This document shows, piece by piece, positions 1 through 8,359 of a stretch of 64,000 bases of DNA (positions are counted from its first letter, which is position 1; each line of letters starts with the position of its first letter). Both the position numbers and the translations under genes were made by a program. Where the stretch lies: positions 434,001 through 498,000 of the forward strand of contig DASRDB010000022.1 of the NCBI GenBank assembly GCA_035652815.1. Direction: 5' to 3'. Under the pieces are notes generated by a model. The model ran no database searches. It was not told the DNA's origin and saw nothing but the letters and a program-made list of their open reading frames with translations. This DNA is from DASRDB01 sp035652815. GTDB lineage: Bacteria; Chloroflexota; Ktedonobacteria; Ktedonobacterales; Ktedonobacteraceae.

Positions 1-2
1 CT

Positions 3-1211
3 GTGGCTAGCGTAACGCCTGGAGATGAGCCTGAGCTTGTGGCAGTAAGCGCGTCCAGTTCCGAGGATGTGGAGCAGGAAGAGGATGCCGAATGGGAGAC
101 GGTGAGTGTTGGTAGCAGTTCCTCAGTAGCTGGCTCGACGGGAACGCGCATTTCTGTAACCGGGGCACAACCAAAGCCTGTCAGTAGTAGCGGTTCATCG
201 AATATGAATGAACCACCTGCGCGTGTTGAAAGGCTCTTTGCGCGTCCAGGGGGCACAAACTGGCGTATGCTTTATCAGGTGGCAGTGATTGTCGTAGCGC
301 TGCTGGCGCTCCTGTTGCTCAAAAATAGCCTGTGGTTTGTGGTTTCTGGCATAATCACAGCACTGGGAGCGGAAATGGCGCTATATCATCTGCAAGATCG
401 CCCTCGAGCGTTCGTGTTGATGCTGGGAACGCTGGCTTTCTTCCTGGTCGCAATGACGGAGGTGGTATACCTGCGTGATGTCTTCGCGGATAGTTACCCG
501 CGCATGAACACCGTTTTCAAGTTTTACTTTCAGGCCTGGGCGCTGCTTTCGATTACGTGTGGCGCGGGGCTGTACTATATTGTAGAGGTAGCTCAGATCC
601 GGTTGGATTTCTCAGGGCTGCAATTGTGGGTGAGACGCGGCGGTCAGGCATTGTGGGCGATATGCTTTAGCCTGTTGCTGCTGGCCGGGATGGTGTATCC
701 CATCGTGGGCACTTACCAGCGCAGCAACGATTTTCAGTTCCGTACTAACAGCCTGGATGGTATGGACTATCTCCAGTCATATCAGCCAGGAGATTATGCG
801 GCGATTCGCTGGATCAATAGTCACATCACCGGCGACCCGGTGATTGTGGAGGCGTATGCAGCAGATGGTGGGGATTATAGCGATTATGGCCGTGTCTCAG
901 CATTTACTGGCCTGCCGACGCTTATGGGTTGGTTGGGGCATGAGTACCAGTGGCGCGTCAACTGGCTTAACCGAGGGAATAACGCAGATGATTTCTACAG
1001 CCGGGGCGCGGCCATCAAGTTGATTTATACGTCGAATGACCCGAGAACTGTGTTAGGTTTGATGAACCATTATAATGCGCAGTATCTTTATGTCGGCTAT
1101 CTGGAGCAGATTACCTATCCGGGAATCAATCTTCAGCGGTTCAAGTCGTTTATGCAGGTCGTCTATTCTAAAGATGGGGTGACTATCTATAAAGTGCCGC
1201 AGGGGTCGTAG
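3..1211 (+). CDS. DUF2298 (YYY-type) membrane protein, C-terminal part
   Basis: Partial gene: the frame is open at the left edge, so the true start lies outside the window. The visible 400 residues start with an acidic, Ser-rich low-complexity stretch (about 1-70), followed by hydrophobic membrane segments (about 95-115, 137-155, 172-192 and 215-235) and a soluble tail. The segment MNTVFKFYFQAW near residue 168 is the kind of conserved block found in the DUF2298/Chlor_Arch_YYY family, polytopic proteins of Chloroflexi and archaea. The biochemical role of that family is not established, but it travels with Agl23-like proteins, as it does here (next gene 63 nt downstream, same strand). The Ser/Glu-rich insert before the last membrane block is unusual and probably a disordered loop. 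Confidence 0.8.
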   Translation: MASVTPGDEPELVAVSASSSEDVEQEEDAEWETVSVGSSSSVAGSTGTRISVTGAQPKPVSSSGSSNMNEPPARVERLFARPGGTNWRMLYQVAVIVVALLALLLLKNSLWFVVSGIITALGAEMALYHLQDRPRAFVLMLGTLAFFLVAMTEVVYLRDVFADSYPRMNTVFKFYFQAWALLSITCGAGLYYIVEVAQIRLDFSGLQLWVRRGGQALWAICFSLLLLAGMVYPIVGTYQRSNDFQFRTNSLDGMDYLQSYQPGDYAAIRWINSHITGDPVIVEAYAADGGDYSDYGRVSAFTGLPTLMGWLGHEYQWRVNWLNRGNNADDFYSRGAAIKLIYTSNDPRTVLGLMNHYNAQYLYVGYLEQITYPGINLQRFKSFMQVVYSKDGVTIYKVPQGS

Positions 1212-1274
1212 GGAAAATTCAGGAGATGAGTTCCTTCCGCCGCGCAGGGAGGAGCAAGCGAAGAGGAGTATACT

Positions 1275-3701
1275 TTGAAGAGTTACGAAACCACGCCGCT
1301 ACATGGTGAAGATGGCGTTCTTTTGCCAGCACGAGATGAGAGCGGCACGGAAATAGAAGAGCAGCGAGTGGATGAAAGTTCGCTGGATGAGGATGTACAG
1401 GAACAGAGAGGTTCAGTAGTTGTAGCTGATTATCCTGCTGAAGCGGATGAGGGGCAGGACGAAATAGGCCGCAAGCGGTTTCACTTCAGGCCGCCTTCAC
1501 GCGAGCAATTGATCCGGTGGCTGCCTTTCTGGGGAACGATTCTGTTGGGTGCGATTTTGCGTTTCTGGGGCCTGGGTGATAAGCCTCTGCATCATGATGA
1601 GAGCCTGCATGCTTATTACTCCCTGCAACTGATGCAAAACATCGAACACTGGTGGTGGTGTATCAGCCCACCGCCGCAAGACCCTACCTATGCCTGCTAT
1701 ACCTATAATCCGCTGCTGCATGGCCCGTTCCAGTTTCACGCCATCGCGCTGGTCTACAAAGTTTCGCAACTCCTGGGAGCGCCCGATAACGGGGTAAATA
1801 CGACGACGGTACGTATCGCCGCCGCGACTCTGGGTACGGTAATTGTCGGACTACCTTACTTCTTGCGCGATTACCTGGGGAAATGGGGCGCGTGGCTGGC
1901 GAGTTTTCTGCTGGCCGTATCGCCGAGCATGGTCTACTTCTCGCGCTTCGCCCGTGAGGACATCTACTTTGCCTGCTTCACGCTGCTCTGGATTGTAGCT
2001 GCCGGGCGCTATATGCGCGACCGCAAGATGCGCTGGCTGGTGATTTCAGCCGCCGGGTTTGCCCTGGCGTATGCGACGAAAGAGGCGATTTTCTTAGAGA
2101 TACTGGTTTTCGGCGGTTTCCTGGGCGCATTGATTGTATGGGAAATAGGTCTGCGTCTACCTTTACGCGCTCGCCTTACTAACGCTTCAGCGTTCGTGCC
2201 AAAGACGTTCGCGCCGGTCTTGCTACTGATCTACTTCGTCATTGCCGGGATAAGCGGCAAATTGTTGCTGAGTTTTATATCACAGCTCTCTCGGATCATT
2301 CTGCCCGATCCAAATGGTCAGCCAACCGTGCAGGCCGATCAATTTGTGACCACTTTAAAGACGATTACCGTAGAGATTGTTCCCTGGGTCGGTATTGCGC
2401 TGGGCATCTACGTCCTTTCTATTCTCTATCGCGAGATGAAGGGCAATCTACCCGCTCCAGGTCGGAGAGGACTCGCGAAACAGATTGATCCAGAGCGGCA
2501 ACCGGTGCTGGATGCCATTCTCACCATGCCCTGGACGCACTGGTTCTTTGCATTGCTATGTGGCTGGGCCATCTTTCTGGTGCTGTTCACCGTGTTGTTC
2601 ACGAATGTCGCCAATGGTATTGGTGATGGCATCTGGCAGGGCATCTACTACTGGATTCAGCAGCAGCAGGTGGCGCGTGGCAACCAGCCCTGGTACTACT
2701 ACCTGATGCTGATTCCATTGTATGAACAGATTGGCATCGTGTTTGGCATAGTCGGCGTTATTCGCTGCCTCGTTCGACCGACCCGCTTCAGGCTGTTTAT
2801 GGCCTACTGGTTTGTGGGCAATTTCTTCATCTACTCCTGGGCCGCCGAGAAGATGCCCTGGCTGATGATTCATATCACCATGCCGATGATGATCCTGGCG
2901 GCAATTGGCCTGGAGCCACTGGTGGTGACGGCTGTAAACTTTGCGAAAGGACTGTTCGCGAAGCGCGAGAAGGTTGAGGCTGGAGAGATAGCTACCACTG
3001 ACTGCAAAGCCGCTCCGGTTGCGGCATATAAGACGCGTCGTGTGGGTGTGCTTTCGGGAAGTGCAGCGATATTGGGTGTGCTGGCGGCGCTGCTGCTGCT
3101 CATACCGACATTGCATAACATGTACGAAGTAGTATACGTACACCCGGCAGATGGGCCGCACGAGATGATGGTTTACGTGCAGACCACCACTGACGTGAAC
3201 ATTGTCATGGCGAAGGTCGATGCACTTGACCAGAAATTTTACGGCGGGCATCACCAGATGCCGATTGCCCTGACCTCTGATGCAACATGGCCGTTTGCAT
3301 GGTACGTGCGCGATTATCCCAATGTCTGCTTCGACTACCCGACCGGGTGTCCGAACTGGCCGCAGAATTTGCCCGTGATTATAGCGGGTGGAGATAATCC
3401 CTATCAAGCAGAACTGACCTACGGCGGGCAAAACAATAACGGACCTTATGCCTATCACCAGTATCACATGCGTTCCTGGTGGGACGAAGGATACAAGCCA
3501 TCTGATCTCGGCGGCGTTGGCCCGCTGCTCTGGCTCTCCTATGGGGATTTCCCGCCGCCGAATGCGAAATTCAATCCAGGGCTTGCCGCGCAACACATCT
3601 GGAACTGGTGGTGGAACCGCAGCGCTATCGGCGATACGCATGGCGCATATGATATGGTGCTGTTCATCCGCAAGGATTTGAGTGCGACTGTGCAACCTTA
3701 A
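1275..3701 (+). CDS. Agl23/TIGR03663-like membrane glycosyltransferase
   Basis: 808 residues. An acidic cytoplasmic N-terminus (1-75) precedes about a dozen membrane segments and a C-terminal soluble part rich in Trp, Tyr and Gly (about 620-808). The first exocytoplasmic loop holds HHDESLHAYYS (about 110-120), the acidic catalytic loop typical of GT-C/PMT-type enzymes that use lipid-linked sugars. The overall pattern matches the TIGR03663 'flippase activity-associated protein Agl23' family, which pairs with YYY proteins as seen just upstream. It likely acts at the membrane in protein or envelope glycosylation; the substrate is unknown. The start is a TTG placed 6 nt after GAGGAG; the ATG at 1226 is out of frame. 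The gene ends in a good terminator. Confidence 0.8.
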   Translation: MKSYETTPLHGEDGVLLPARDESGTEIEEQRVDESSLDEDVQEQRGSVVVADYPAEADEGQDEIGRKRFHFRPPSREQLIRWLPFWGTILLGAILRFWGLGDKPLHHDESLHAYYSLQLMQNIEHWWWCISPPPQDPTYACYTYNPLLHGPFQFHAIALVYKVSQLLGAPDNGVNTTTVRIAAATLGTVIVGLPYFLRDYLGKWGAWLASFLLAVSPSMVYFSRFAREDIYFACFTLLWIVAAGRYMRDRKMRWLVISAAGFALAYATKEAIFLEILVFGGFLGALIVWEIGLRLPLRARLTNASAFVPKTFAPVLLLIYFVIAGISGKLLLSFISQLSRIILPDPNGQPTVQADQFVTTLKTITVEIVPWVGIALGIYVLSILYREMKGNLPAPGRRGLAKQIDPERQPVLDAILTMPWTHWFFALLCGWAIFLVLFTVLFTNVANGIGDGIWQGIYYWIQQQQVARGNQPWYYYLMLIPLYEQIGIVFGIVGVIRCLVRPTRFRLFMAYWFVGNFFIYSWAAEKMPWLMIHITMPMMILAAIGLEPLVVTAVNFAKGLFAKREKVEAGEIATTDCKAAPVAAYKTRRVGVLSGSAAILGVLAALLLLIPTLHNMYEVVYVHPADGPHEMMVYVQTTTDVNIVMAKVDALDQKFYGGHHQMPIALTSDATWPFAWYVRDYPNVCFDYPTGCPNWPQNLPVIIAGGDNPYQAELTYGGQNNNGPYAYHQYHMRSWWDEGYKPSDLGGVGPLLWLSYGDFPPPNAKFNPGLAAQHIWNWWWNRSAIGDTHGAYDMVLFIRKDLSATVQP

Positions 3702-3718
3702 GAAGCTAGCAGAATAAA

Positions 3719-3754
3719 GAAACGCCTGAATGCATTGAATCAGGCGTTTCTTTT
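3719..3754. terminator. Bidirectional rho-independent terminator
   Basis: Perfect 11-bp stem GAAACGCCTGA / TCAGGCGTTTC (3719-3729 with 3740-3750), a 10-nt loop, and T-runs on both strands. It serves the plus-strand Agl23-like gene and the convergent minus-strand operon, whose last stop codon (3753-3755) touches the T-tract. Confidence 0.85.
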
Positions 3755-4217
3755 ATGCACGTTTTCCAGGTTCTTTTGATGCAAGAAAAATCGGTGGGGT
3801 ATCTGAATGCACTCGCCGCACCACCTCTTGCACCATCGCGCGTAAAGCAGGCTCATAGGATCGAATTAAACCGTCGCAAAAGCGCTCCTGGCGGCAAACA
3901 ATGAAGACCGCGTCTAGCAAGTCTTGCGTAGAAAATTTTTCGAGTGAGTGACCTGCCTTCACTTCGTCACTGATACTATCAACAAACTTGCTGTAGTTGT
4001 CTGGATGGCGTTCATAGCCGTTGACGCAGGTAGCAAGTTGATAGAAGTTGTCAAATTGATCAGGAGCATTTTTTTCCTCTTCTATATAGCCAAATCCCAA
4101 TACATATGTAGGTGGTCCCCAGGAAACGGGATTAGCTAGAAGCGACTCAGCTAATTGGAGCGGCCATTCATAAATACCCTCTCTCAGGTACACAACATCA
4201 TTTTTTGGTGTGTTCAT
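3753..4217 (-). CDS. Hypothetical protein, 154 aa
   Basis: I do not recognise this family. It is a soluble protein without signal peptide or membrane segment, with a mixed alpha/beta composition: an N-terminal aromatic region (YEWPLQLAESLL), a middle part with NPVSWGPPTYVLGFGYIEEE, and a helical C-terminal half ending in a basic tail. The start ATG lies only 8 nt after the etfB stop, so it is probably the last gene of the seven-gene operon that begins with the SH3 protein at 8217. Spacing to the nearest Shine-Dalgarno-like AAAGG is very short, so translation may depend on coupling to etfB. Membership of the ETF operon does not by itself reveal a function. Confidence 0.6.
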   Translation of the reverse strand: MNTPKNDVVYLREGIYEWPLQLAESLLANPVSWGPPTYVLGFGYIEEEKNAPDQFDNFYQLATCVNGYERHPDNYSKFVDSISDEVKAGHSLEKFSTQDLLDAVFIVCRQERFCDGLIRSYEPALRAMVQEVVRRVHSDTPPIFLASKEPGKRA

Positions 4218-4224
4218 ACCTTTT

Positions 4225-5124
4225 CTAACTTTCCGATAAAAATCCTTTGTCCTGTAAAAAGTTTACTAAAACCTGAGCCAGTTCCTCGGGTGTTCCCTCG
4301 AAGAGGCGGGTCTGGCGACCGGTTGCGCCGCCGGAAACAATTTCGCCGATACGTTTAAAGGCGCTATGGTGGCTGTTGGGAGCAATGATGCGTTTTGGGC
4401 GTGGACGCGGGATGTGCGTTTCCAGGATGTGCGTTTCACCAGCCGTTTCAGAAACGAAAGAGGGATTCAACGCCGCTGGATCAAGTACGGGAATGCTGGC
4501 GCGTAGGGCGGCCATGTGGGCGGGGAGCGAGGGATAGCGTGGTTCGTTGAGATCACTTGTGACAGTGATAAGCAAGGGTGGTTGTGCTTCCAGGATTTCG
4601 CGGTAGCCGCGCTCGAGTTTGCGTACCACGCGCAGGCGAGGAAGATTTTTAGTGTCAGGTTGCAGTAGCTCTAACTGGGTGACGCCTGTGATTTGCGGGA
4701 GTTTGAGCAGTTCGGCAAGGGCAGGGCCGACGATGCCAGATGCCCAATCGATGGCAGCATCTCCACAAAGAATGAGGTCGGGCGCAGGCGTTCTCTCGTA
4801 GGAAATGTACGAGGCGAGCGCTGAAGCAACGGTTGTTGGTTCCCAGTCCTCTGCTCCTGGCTGCCAGAGGCGGATGGCGGAATCCGCGCCGATTGCGAGT
4901 GCTGCTCGTAATGCGCCATCTGCATCGACAGGCCCCACCGTTAACGCTGTCACTACAGTATCACTTCCCAGTTGCTCTTTGAGGCGTACCGCAGCTTCAA
5001 TAGCGCAGGCATCCGCCGGATTGAGTACCTGAACGAAGCGCTCGTAATCAACCTGTCCCGTGATGGGATCGACGTAGACGGAGCTGCTATCGGGCGTTTG
5101 TTTGACGCAGACAAGAATGTGCAT
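4225..5124 (-). CDS. etfB: Electron transfer flavoprotein beta subunit
   Basis: 299 residues starting MHILVCVKQTPDSSSVYVDP, the classic ETF-beta/FixA opening; CVKQTPD and the block VQVLNPADACAIEAAVRLKE (about 30-50) are family hallmarks around the AMP/interface site. With EtfA it forms the soluble heterodimer that takes electrons from flavin dehydrogenases and gives them to the membrane quinone reductase (FixC/FixX here). I chose the ATG at 5124 because homology starts there; the longer open frame upstream runs through the ridA region and has no family content. A Shine-Dalgarno-like AAGAGG lies about 12 nt upstream. It is unusual that etfA is not adjacent: it sits 5.5 kb away in a separate unit on the same strand. 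Confidence 0.93.
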   Translation of the reverse strand: MHILVCVKQTPDSSSVYVDPITGQVDYERFVQVLNPADACAIEAAVRLKEQLGSDTVVTALTVGPVDADGALRAALAIGADSAIRLWQPGAEDWEPTTVASALASYISYERTPAPDLILCGDAAIDWASGIVGPALAELLKLPQITGVTQLELLQPDTKNLPRLRVVRKLERGYREILEAQPPLLITVTSDLNEPRYPSLPAHMAALRASIPVLDPAALNPSFVSETAGETHILETHIPRPRPKRIIAPNSHHSAFKRIGEIVSGGATGRQTRLFEGTPEELAQVLVNFLQDKGFLSES

Positions 5125-5146
5125 TAATGATGTCAACCTCTTTTCC

Positions 5147-5641
5147 TTAGCCTTCACATTCTTCGCGAATCTCCACCTCTGCCTCGATCTCGACCGGAAT
5201 GCCAAACGGGAGTTCAGCCATCCCCACTGCCGAACGGGCATGCTGGCCGATTTCGGGGCCGTAGAGTTCGAGAATCAGGTCGGAGAAGCCGTTGATGACC
5301 GCCGGTTGTTTGTTGAAGCCGGGAGCTGAGTTGACCATGCCGAAGACGCGCAGCCAGGCAGTAACGCGGTCAAGGTCGCCGAGCGCGCGTTTCAAACTGC
5401 CAAGAATGGCGAGTGCCACAAGTCGAGCGGATTCATAGCCCTGTTCTAGTGTGACTTCAGCACCGACTTTGCCGAGTGGGCCTGCAACAGAACCATCAAG
5501 AGCCTGCGGTCCGTGTCCGGCGATATAGGCACGATTGCCTCGCACTCTCACAAATGCGAAGGGAAGTTTCATGCCGCCGGGCGATTGCAGTTGCGCGGGT
5601 AGGGCGAGGCCCATTTCCTCCAGTTTCTTTTCGATCTGCAT
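5147..5641 (-). CDS. RidA family protein (enamine/imine deaminase type)
   Basis: 164 residues. The C-terminal block HARSAVGMAELPFGIPVEIE (about 135-154) contains the Arg and the VEIE strand characteristic of the YjgF/YER057c/UK114 fold. Typical RidA proteins hydrolyse reactive enamines and imines; this one belongs to the longer subgroup of about 155-165 residues, whose substrates are less clear. The start ATG at 5641 follows AAAGGA by 7 nt. It lies between fixX and etfB with gaps of about 20 nt, so it is in the same transcript. Imine chemistry next to ETF and a flavin dehydrogenase partner fits an amine-oxidation pathway, since amine dehydrogenases release imines; this is inference from context. 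Confidence 0.85.
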   Translation of the reverse strand: MQIEKKLEEMGLALPAQLQSPGGMKLPFAFVRVRGNRAYIAGHGPQALDGSVAGPLGKVGAEVTLEQGYESARLVALAILGSLKRALGDLDRVTAWLRVFGMVNSAPGFNKQPAVINGFSDLILELYGPEIGQHARSAVGMAELPFGIPVEIEAEVEIREECEG

Positions 5642-5661
5642 GGCATATTCCTTTGAGAAAA

Positions 5662-5934
5662 TTATGATGCGCGGAAGCTGACGCCCCAGCCGCCGCGAGG
5701 ATAACTCCACTCGATGGCCCTACGGTCGCAGGCGATGTAGCAGGTGCCGCATTCCAGGCAGTGTTCGTAGGAGAAGTGCATCTCGCCACCTAGCAGCTCG
5801 AAGAGGCCAGCCGGGCAGACGTAGACGCAGGCGGTGGTATCACATTCCTTGCACGCTTCCGTATTAACGCGAATATGTGGCGTTTTATCGATCTTGAAGC
5901 GCACCAGATCAAGGCGTTCCTCGATGGGCTGCAT
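5662..5934 (-). CDS. fixX: FixX-like ferredoxin, partner of FixC
   Basis: 90 residues. Two cysteine sets, CKECDTTACVYVCP and CLECGTCYIACD, give the FixX-type [4Fe-4S] ferredoxin-like fold that corresponds to the C-terminal Fe-S domain of mitochondrial ETF:quinone oxidoreductase. The product should form the electron entry site of the FixC/FixX complex, accepting electrons from ETF. The start ATG at 5934 is preferred: AGGAAA lies 6 nt upstream, whereas the in-frame GTG at 5949 overlaps that signal. It follows fixC by 17 nt and precedes ridA by 20 nt, on the minus strand. Confidence 0.92.
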   Translation of the reverse strand: MQPIEERLDLVRFKIDKTPHIRVNTEACKECDTTACVYVCPAGLFELLGGEMHFSYEHCLECGTCYIACDRRAIEWSYPRGGWGVSFRAS

Positions 5935-5951
5935 GGTTGCTTTCCTCACTG

Positions 5952-7259
5952 CTAGAAAAAGAGTGCGCGAGCGGCCTGCCAGCCATCACGCAACAGGGTT
6001 CGCACAGATACTTTTTTTGAAAAGACGCCATAGATTGTTTTGCCCAGCTTGTGGCGAGGCGTGCCATTCGAGCGAAAGACGTTTTCGGCGGCTTCGCAAA
6101 ACAGGTCAGGGTACAGGTTTTGCAGGCGCGGGTTGTTGACGAATTCGGGCGTGTGCCGGAAACGCTTCAGGTCTTGCAGCACGAAGCTTTTGTCCAGGCG
6201 CTGGCGATAGCGCGAAAGGCTCAACGCTGAGTAATCCTGCTCGTCGTGCGCCTCTTTGACCGTTGCGGCGGCGGCCAGTCCCGAAGCTATGGCAAAGTTC
6301 ATCCCCTCAAGGAAGAGACCTGCCGCGAAGACGAAACCCGCCGCGTCACCGACGACCAGTAAGCCACCACTCGAGAGACGCGGGAGCATGGCCCAGCCGC
6401 CTTCTGGAATGATATGAGCGGAGTATTCAAGCGAAACGGTATCTTTCACCAACGGCGCTACTGCCGGGTGCTGCTTGAACTGGTCGAGCAATTCATAAGC
6501 TCTGGCCCGTTTCTCGGCCAGCGAGGCAATTTGCACCACAACGCCTAGAGAAAGCGTTTCGCGGTTGGTGTAGAGGAAAGCTCCTCCTTTCACGTCGCCG
6601 GTCGCGAAGCCGATATACTCGTTGGTCATGCCCTCATCACTATTGTTCAGGTTGAAGCGCTCCTCGATAGTATGAGCATCCAGGCGCAATACTTCCTTGA
6701 CGCCTAACGTCATTTCGCTGGCCTTGAACTCGTGCTGCAATCCGGCCTTTTTGGCGAGAAAGGAGTTTGCTCCATCGGCGGCAATCACGACGGGAGCATA
6801 GAGATCACCATTTTCGCGTCGGCAACGCACGCCTACAACCTGTTTCCCGTCGTAGATCAGGTCATCGACGACGGTTGAGGTGATGAGCAGCGCTCCCGCT
6901 TCCTCGGCCTTGCAGGCAAGCCAGCGATCAAACTTTGGACGGAGAATAGTGAAGCCGTTGTAGGGAGGCTCGGCAAAATGCTGCGTGCGAAAATCGACTG
7001 AGAGCGCGGAGTCCTGGCTGAGGAAAGTAATCACCCGGCGAGTCAGATAACGCTCGACGGGGGCTTCTTCCCAGAAATTGGGCAGCAATTCGGCGAGCAG
7101 GTTTGGGGCATAGAGCGCCGCGCCGGAGACGTTTTTAGCCCCTGGATATTCGCCTCGCTCTATCAAAGCGACCTGTAGTCCGGCGCGGGCCATCGCCAGA
7201 GCAGCAGTGCTGCCCGCCGGGCCTGCGCCTACGACAATAGCATCAAATTGCTGTTTCAT
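5952..7259 (-). CDS. fixC: FixC-like flavoprotein, ETF:quinone oxidoreductase
   Basis: 435 residues with an N-terminal dinucleotide-binding motif VVGAGPAGSTAALAMARAG (9-27) and the second FAD motif VVGDAAGFVFAAGLFLEGMN (about 315-335), typical of the geranylgeranyl-reductase/FixC family. It lacks the Fe-S domain of one-chain ETF-QO enzymes, supplied here by fixX next door. It would oxidise reduced ETF and reduce membrane quinone. The ATG overlaps the stop of the upstream GNAT gene (ATGA-type overlap), indicating translational coupling. No nitrogen-fixation genes are in the window, so a general ETF-QO role is more likely than a nif-linked one. Confidence 0.92.
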   Translation of the reverse strand: MKQQFDAIVVGAGPAGSTAALAMARAGLQVALIERGEYPGAKNVSGAALYAPNLLAELLPNFWEEAPVERYLTRRVITFLSQDSALSVDFRTQHFAEPPYNGFTILRPKFDRWLACKAEEAGALLITSTVVDDLIYDGKQVVGVRCRRENGDLYAPVVIAADGANSFLAKKAGLQHEFKASEMTLGVKEVLRLDAHTIEERFNLNNSDEGMTNEYIGFATGDVKGGAFLYTNRETLSLGVVVQIASLAEKRARAYELLDQFKQHPAVAPLVKDTVSLEYSAHIIPEGGWAMLPRLSSGGLLVVGDAAGFVFAAGLFLEGMNFAIASGLAAAATVKEAHDEQDYSALSLSRYRQRLDKSFVLQDLKRFRHTPEFVNNPRLQNLYPDLFCEAAENVFRSNGTPRHKLGKTIYGVFSKKVSVRTLLRDGWQAARALFF

Positions 7260-7855
7260 GCTGTTCCTTGCCGACTTTCTTTTTGCCAGTCTTCAGGGAT
7301 GAGCGAAAAGATAAGAACGTTGCGTATCCCGCCTGCATTAGGGAAATTGCGCAGGCGTCCCTCCAACGTAAAGCCGAGTCGCTGCGGAATGGCTGCACTG
7401 CGCACATTTCTTTCGTCGCAGCGAATCTCGACCCGGTTAGCTTTCAAACTTTCAAAGGCATAATCTGTAAGCAGGCGCGCTGCTTCGGTGACATACCCAT
7501 GCCCCTCGGCAGAGGGGCGTATCCAGTAGCCGATTTCAAAGTAGCGGGTATCCCAGTCGCGTGGGTGCAAGCCTGTTCCTCCTAGATAGCGCTGAGTCTG
7601 GATGTCCCACATGCCCAGTGTCGTATCTTCACGCAGGAGCCAGTTTGCCATCTGATGAATAATCCAGTCGCGGGTTTCTTCGACTGTTTGATGGGTATCA
7701 GCCCAGGGCATCCAGGGACGAATATGCTCGCGTGCTTCGTTGATGGCCTCAAAAAGCGCCTGCGCATCATCCTCGCGATATGGTCGCACGAGTACGCGCT
7801 CTCCACGCAATTCGTCGAATAACGGAATTTGTGTGCGGTAGGTGGGTGTGTTCAT
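7256..7855 (-). CDS. GNAT acetyltransferase, RimJ/RimL type
   Basis: 199 residues. It opens with RGERVLVRPYREDDAQALFE, the usual first strand and helix of RimJ/RimL-like N-acetyltransferases, and contains IGYWIRPSAEGHGYVTEAAR (about 118-137), the acetyl-CoA pyrophosphate loop with G-x-G-Y. The NVRSAAIPQRLGF stretch that follows is the usual acceptor-proximal helix. Substrates of such enzymes range from ribosomal proteins to small molecules; nothing here selects one. It overlaps both neighbours by 4 nt (SH3 gene upstream, fixC downstream), so all three are translationally coupled. Confidence 0.85.
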   Translation of the reverse strand: MNTPTYRTQIPLFDELRGERVLVRPYREDDAQALFEAINEAREHIRPWMPWADTHQTVEETRDWIIHQMANWLLREDTTLGMWDIQTQRYLGGTGLHPRDWDTRYFEIGYWIRPSAEGHGYVTEAARLLTDYAFESLKANRVEIRCDERNVRSAAIPQRLGFTLEGRLRNFPNAGGIRNVLIFSLIPEDWQKESRQGTA

Positions 7856-8217
7856 AGTTCACCTCGTGGTTGAATATGCGTTAAAGGAACCCAGCCGCTT
7901 TGTCCCTGCCTGTTCGTACACCATGCCCACCCACTTTCTTCCTGTTCAACTGTGACCTCTTCACCTGCCTGTACTGAAAGCTCGGTAGCTGCATAATCAC
8001 GGAGCGCGATTCCCATATCACCGTGTTGCGCAATATACTCTTTGGGAACCCAGCCGCTCTTTCCCTGCCGGTTGGTACACCAGACCCAGACCCATTCGGG
8101 CCGGTTGTCCCAGAGATCTTGCTTATCGCTGACCTCTATCTGGTCGCCAGCCCGCATGGTGATTGGATAGGGATATTGTGTCTGGTAATCGGAGCGAATC
8201 CGATAGACCTTATTCAT
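7852..8217 (-). CDS. Protein with two tandem SH3-like domains
   Basis: 121 residues made of two SH3-like repeats. The first (about 1-60) ends in WCTNRQGKSGWVPKEYI and the second (about 62-118) in WCTNRQGQSGWVPLTHI, showing a clear internal duplication. Each has the ALYDY-like start (second copy: ALRDYAATELSVQAGEEV) and the final GWVP strand of SH3 folds. There is no signal peptide, so it is probably a cytoplasmic binding module. It is the first gene of the minus-strand operon leading to fixC, fixX, ridA and etfB. The ligand is unknown. Confidence 0.8.
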   Translation of the reverse strand: MNKVYRIRSDYQTQYPYPITMRAGDQIEVSDKQDLWDNRPEWVWVWCTNRQGKSGWVPKEYIAQHGDMGIALRDYAATELSVQAGEEVTVEQEESGWAWCTNRQGQSGWVPLTHIQPRGEL

Positions 8218-8254
8218 AGATCGCTCATTTTCTGCATCGCTGGTTCATTGAACC

Positions 8255-8330
8255 TGTAGGGACGCGATTCATCGCGTCCAGCCTGGGATGGGTGCCGAGG
8301 CAAGTGGACGCGATGAATCGCGTCCCTACA
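8255..8330. repeat. Inverted-repeat element, family A (TGTAGGGACGCGAT type)
   Basis: Two 25-nt arms (8255-8279 and 8306-8330) are exact reverse complements separated by 26 nt; each arm starts or ends with TGTAGGGACGCGAT or its complement. Each arm is also partly self-complementary (GGACGCGAT...ATCGCGTCC). Related copies lie at 11767-11889, 32608-32683 and, degraded, at 12605 and 40782. No coding capacity; it sits between two minus-strand operons. Confidence 0.85.
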
Positions 8331-8359
8331 ACATCCTTGCCACATTATTTTGTCAATGT

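Noticed and set aside
2556..3695. Long minus-strand frame opposite the Agl23-like gene
   Set aside because: No family resemblance, odd composition (His- and Arg-rich), and complete overlap with a well-supported gene; a codon-bias shadow.
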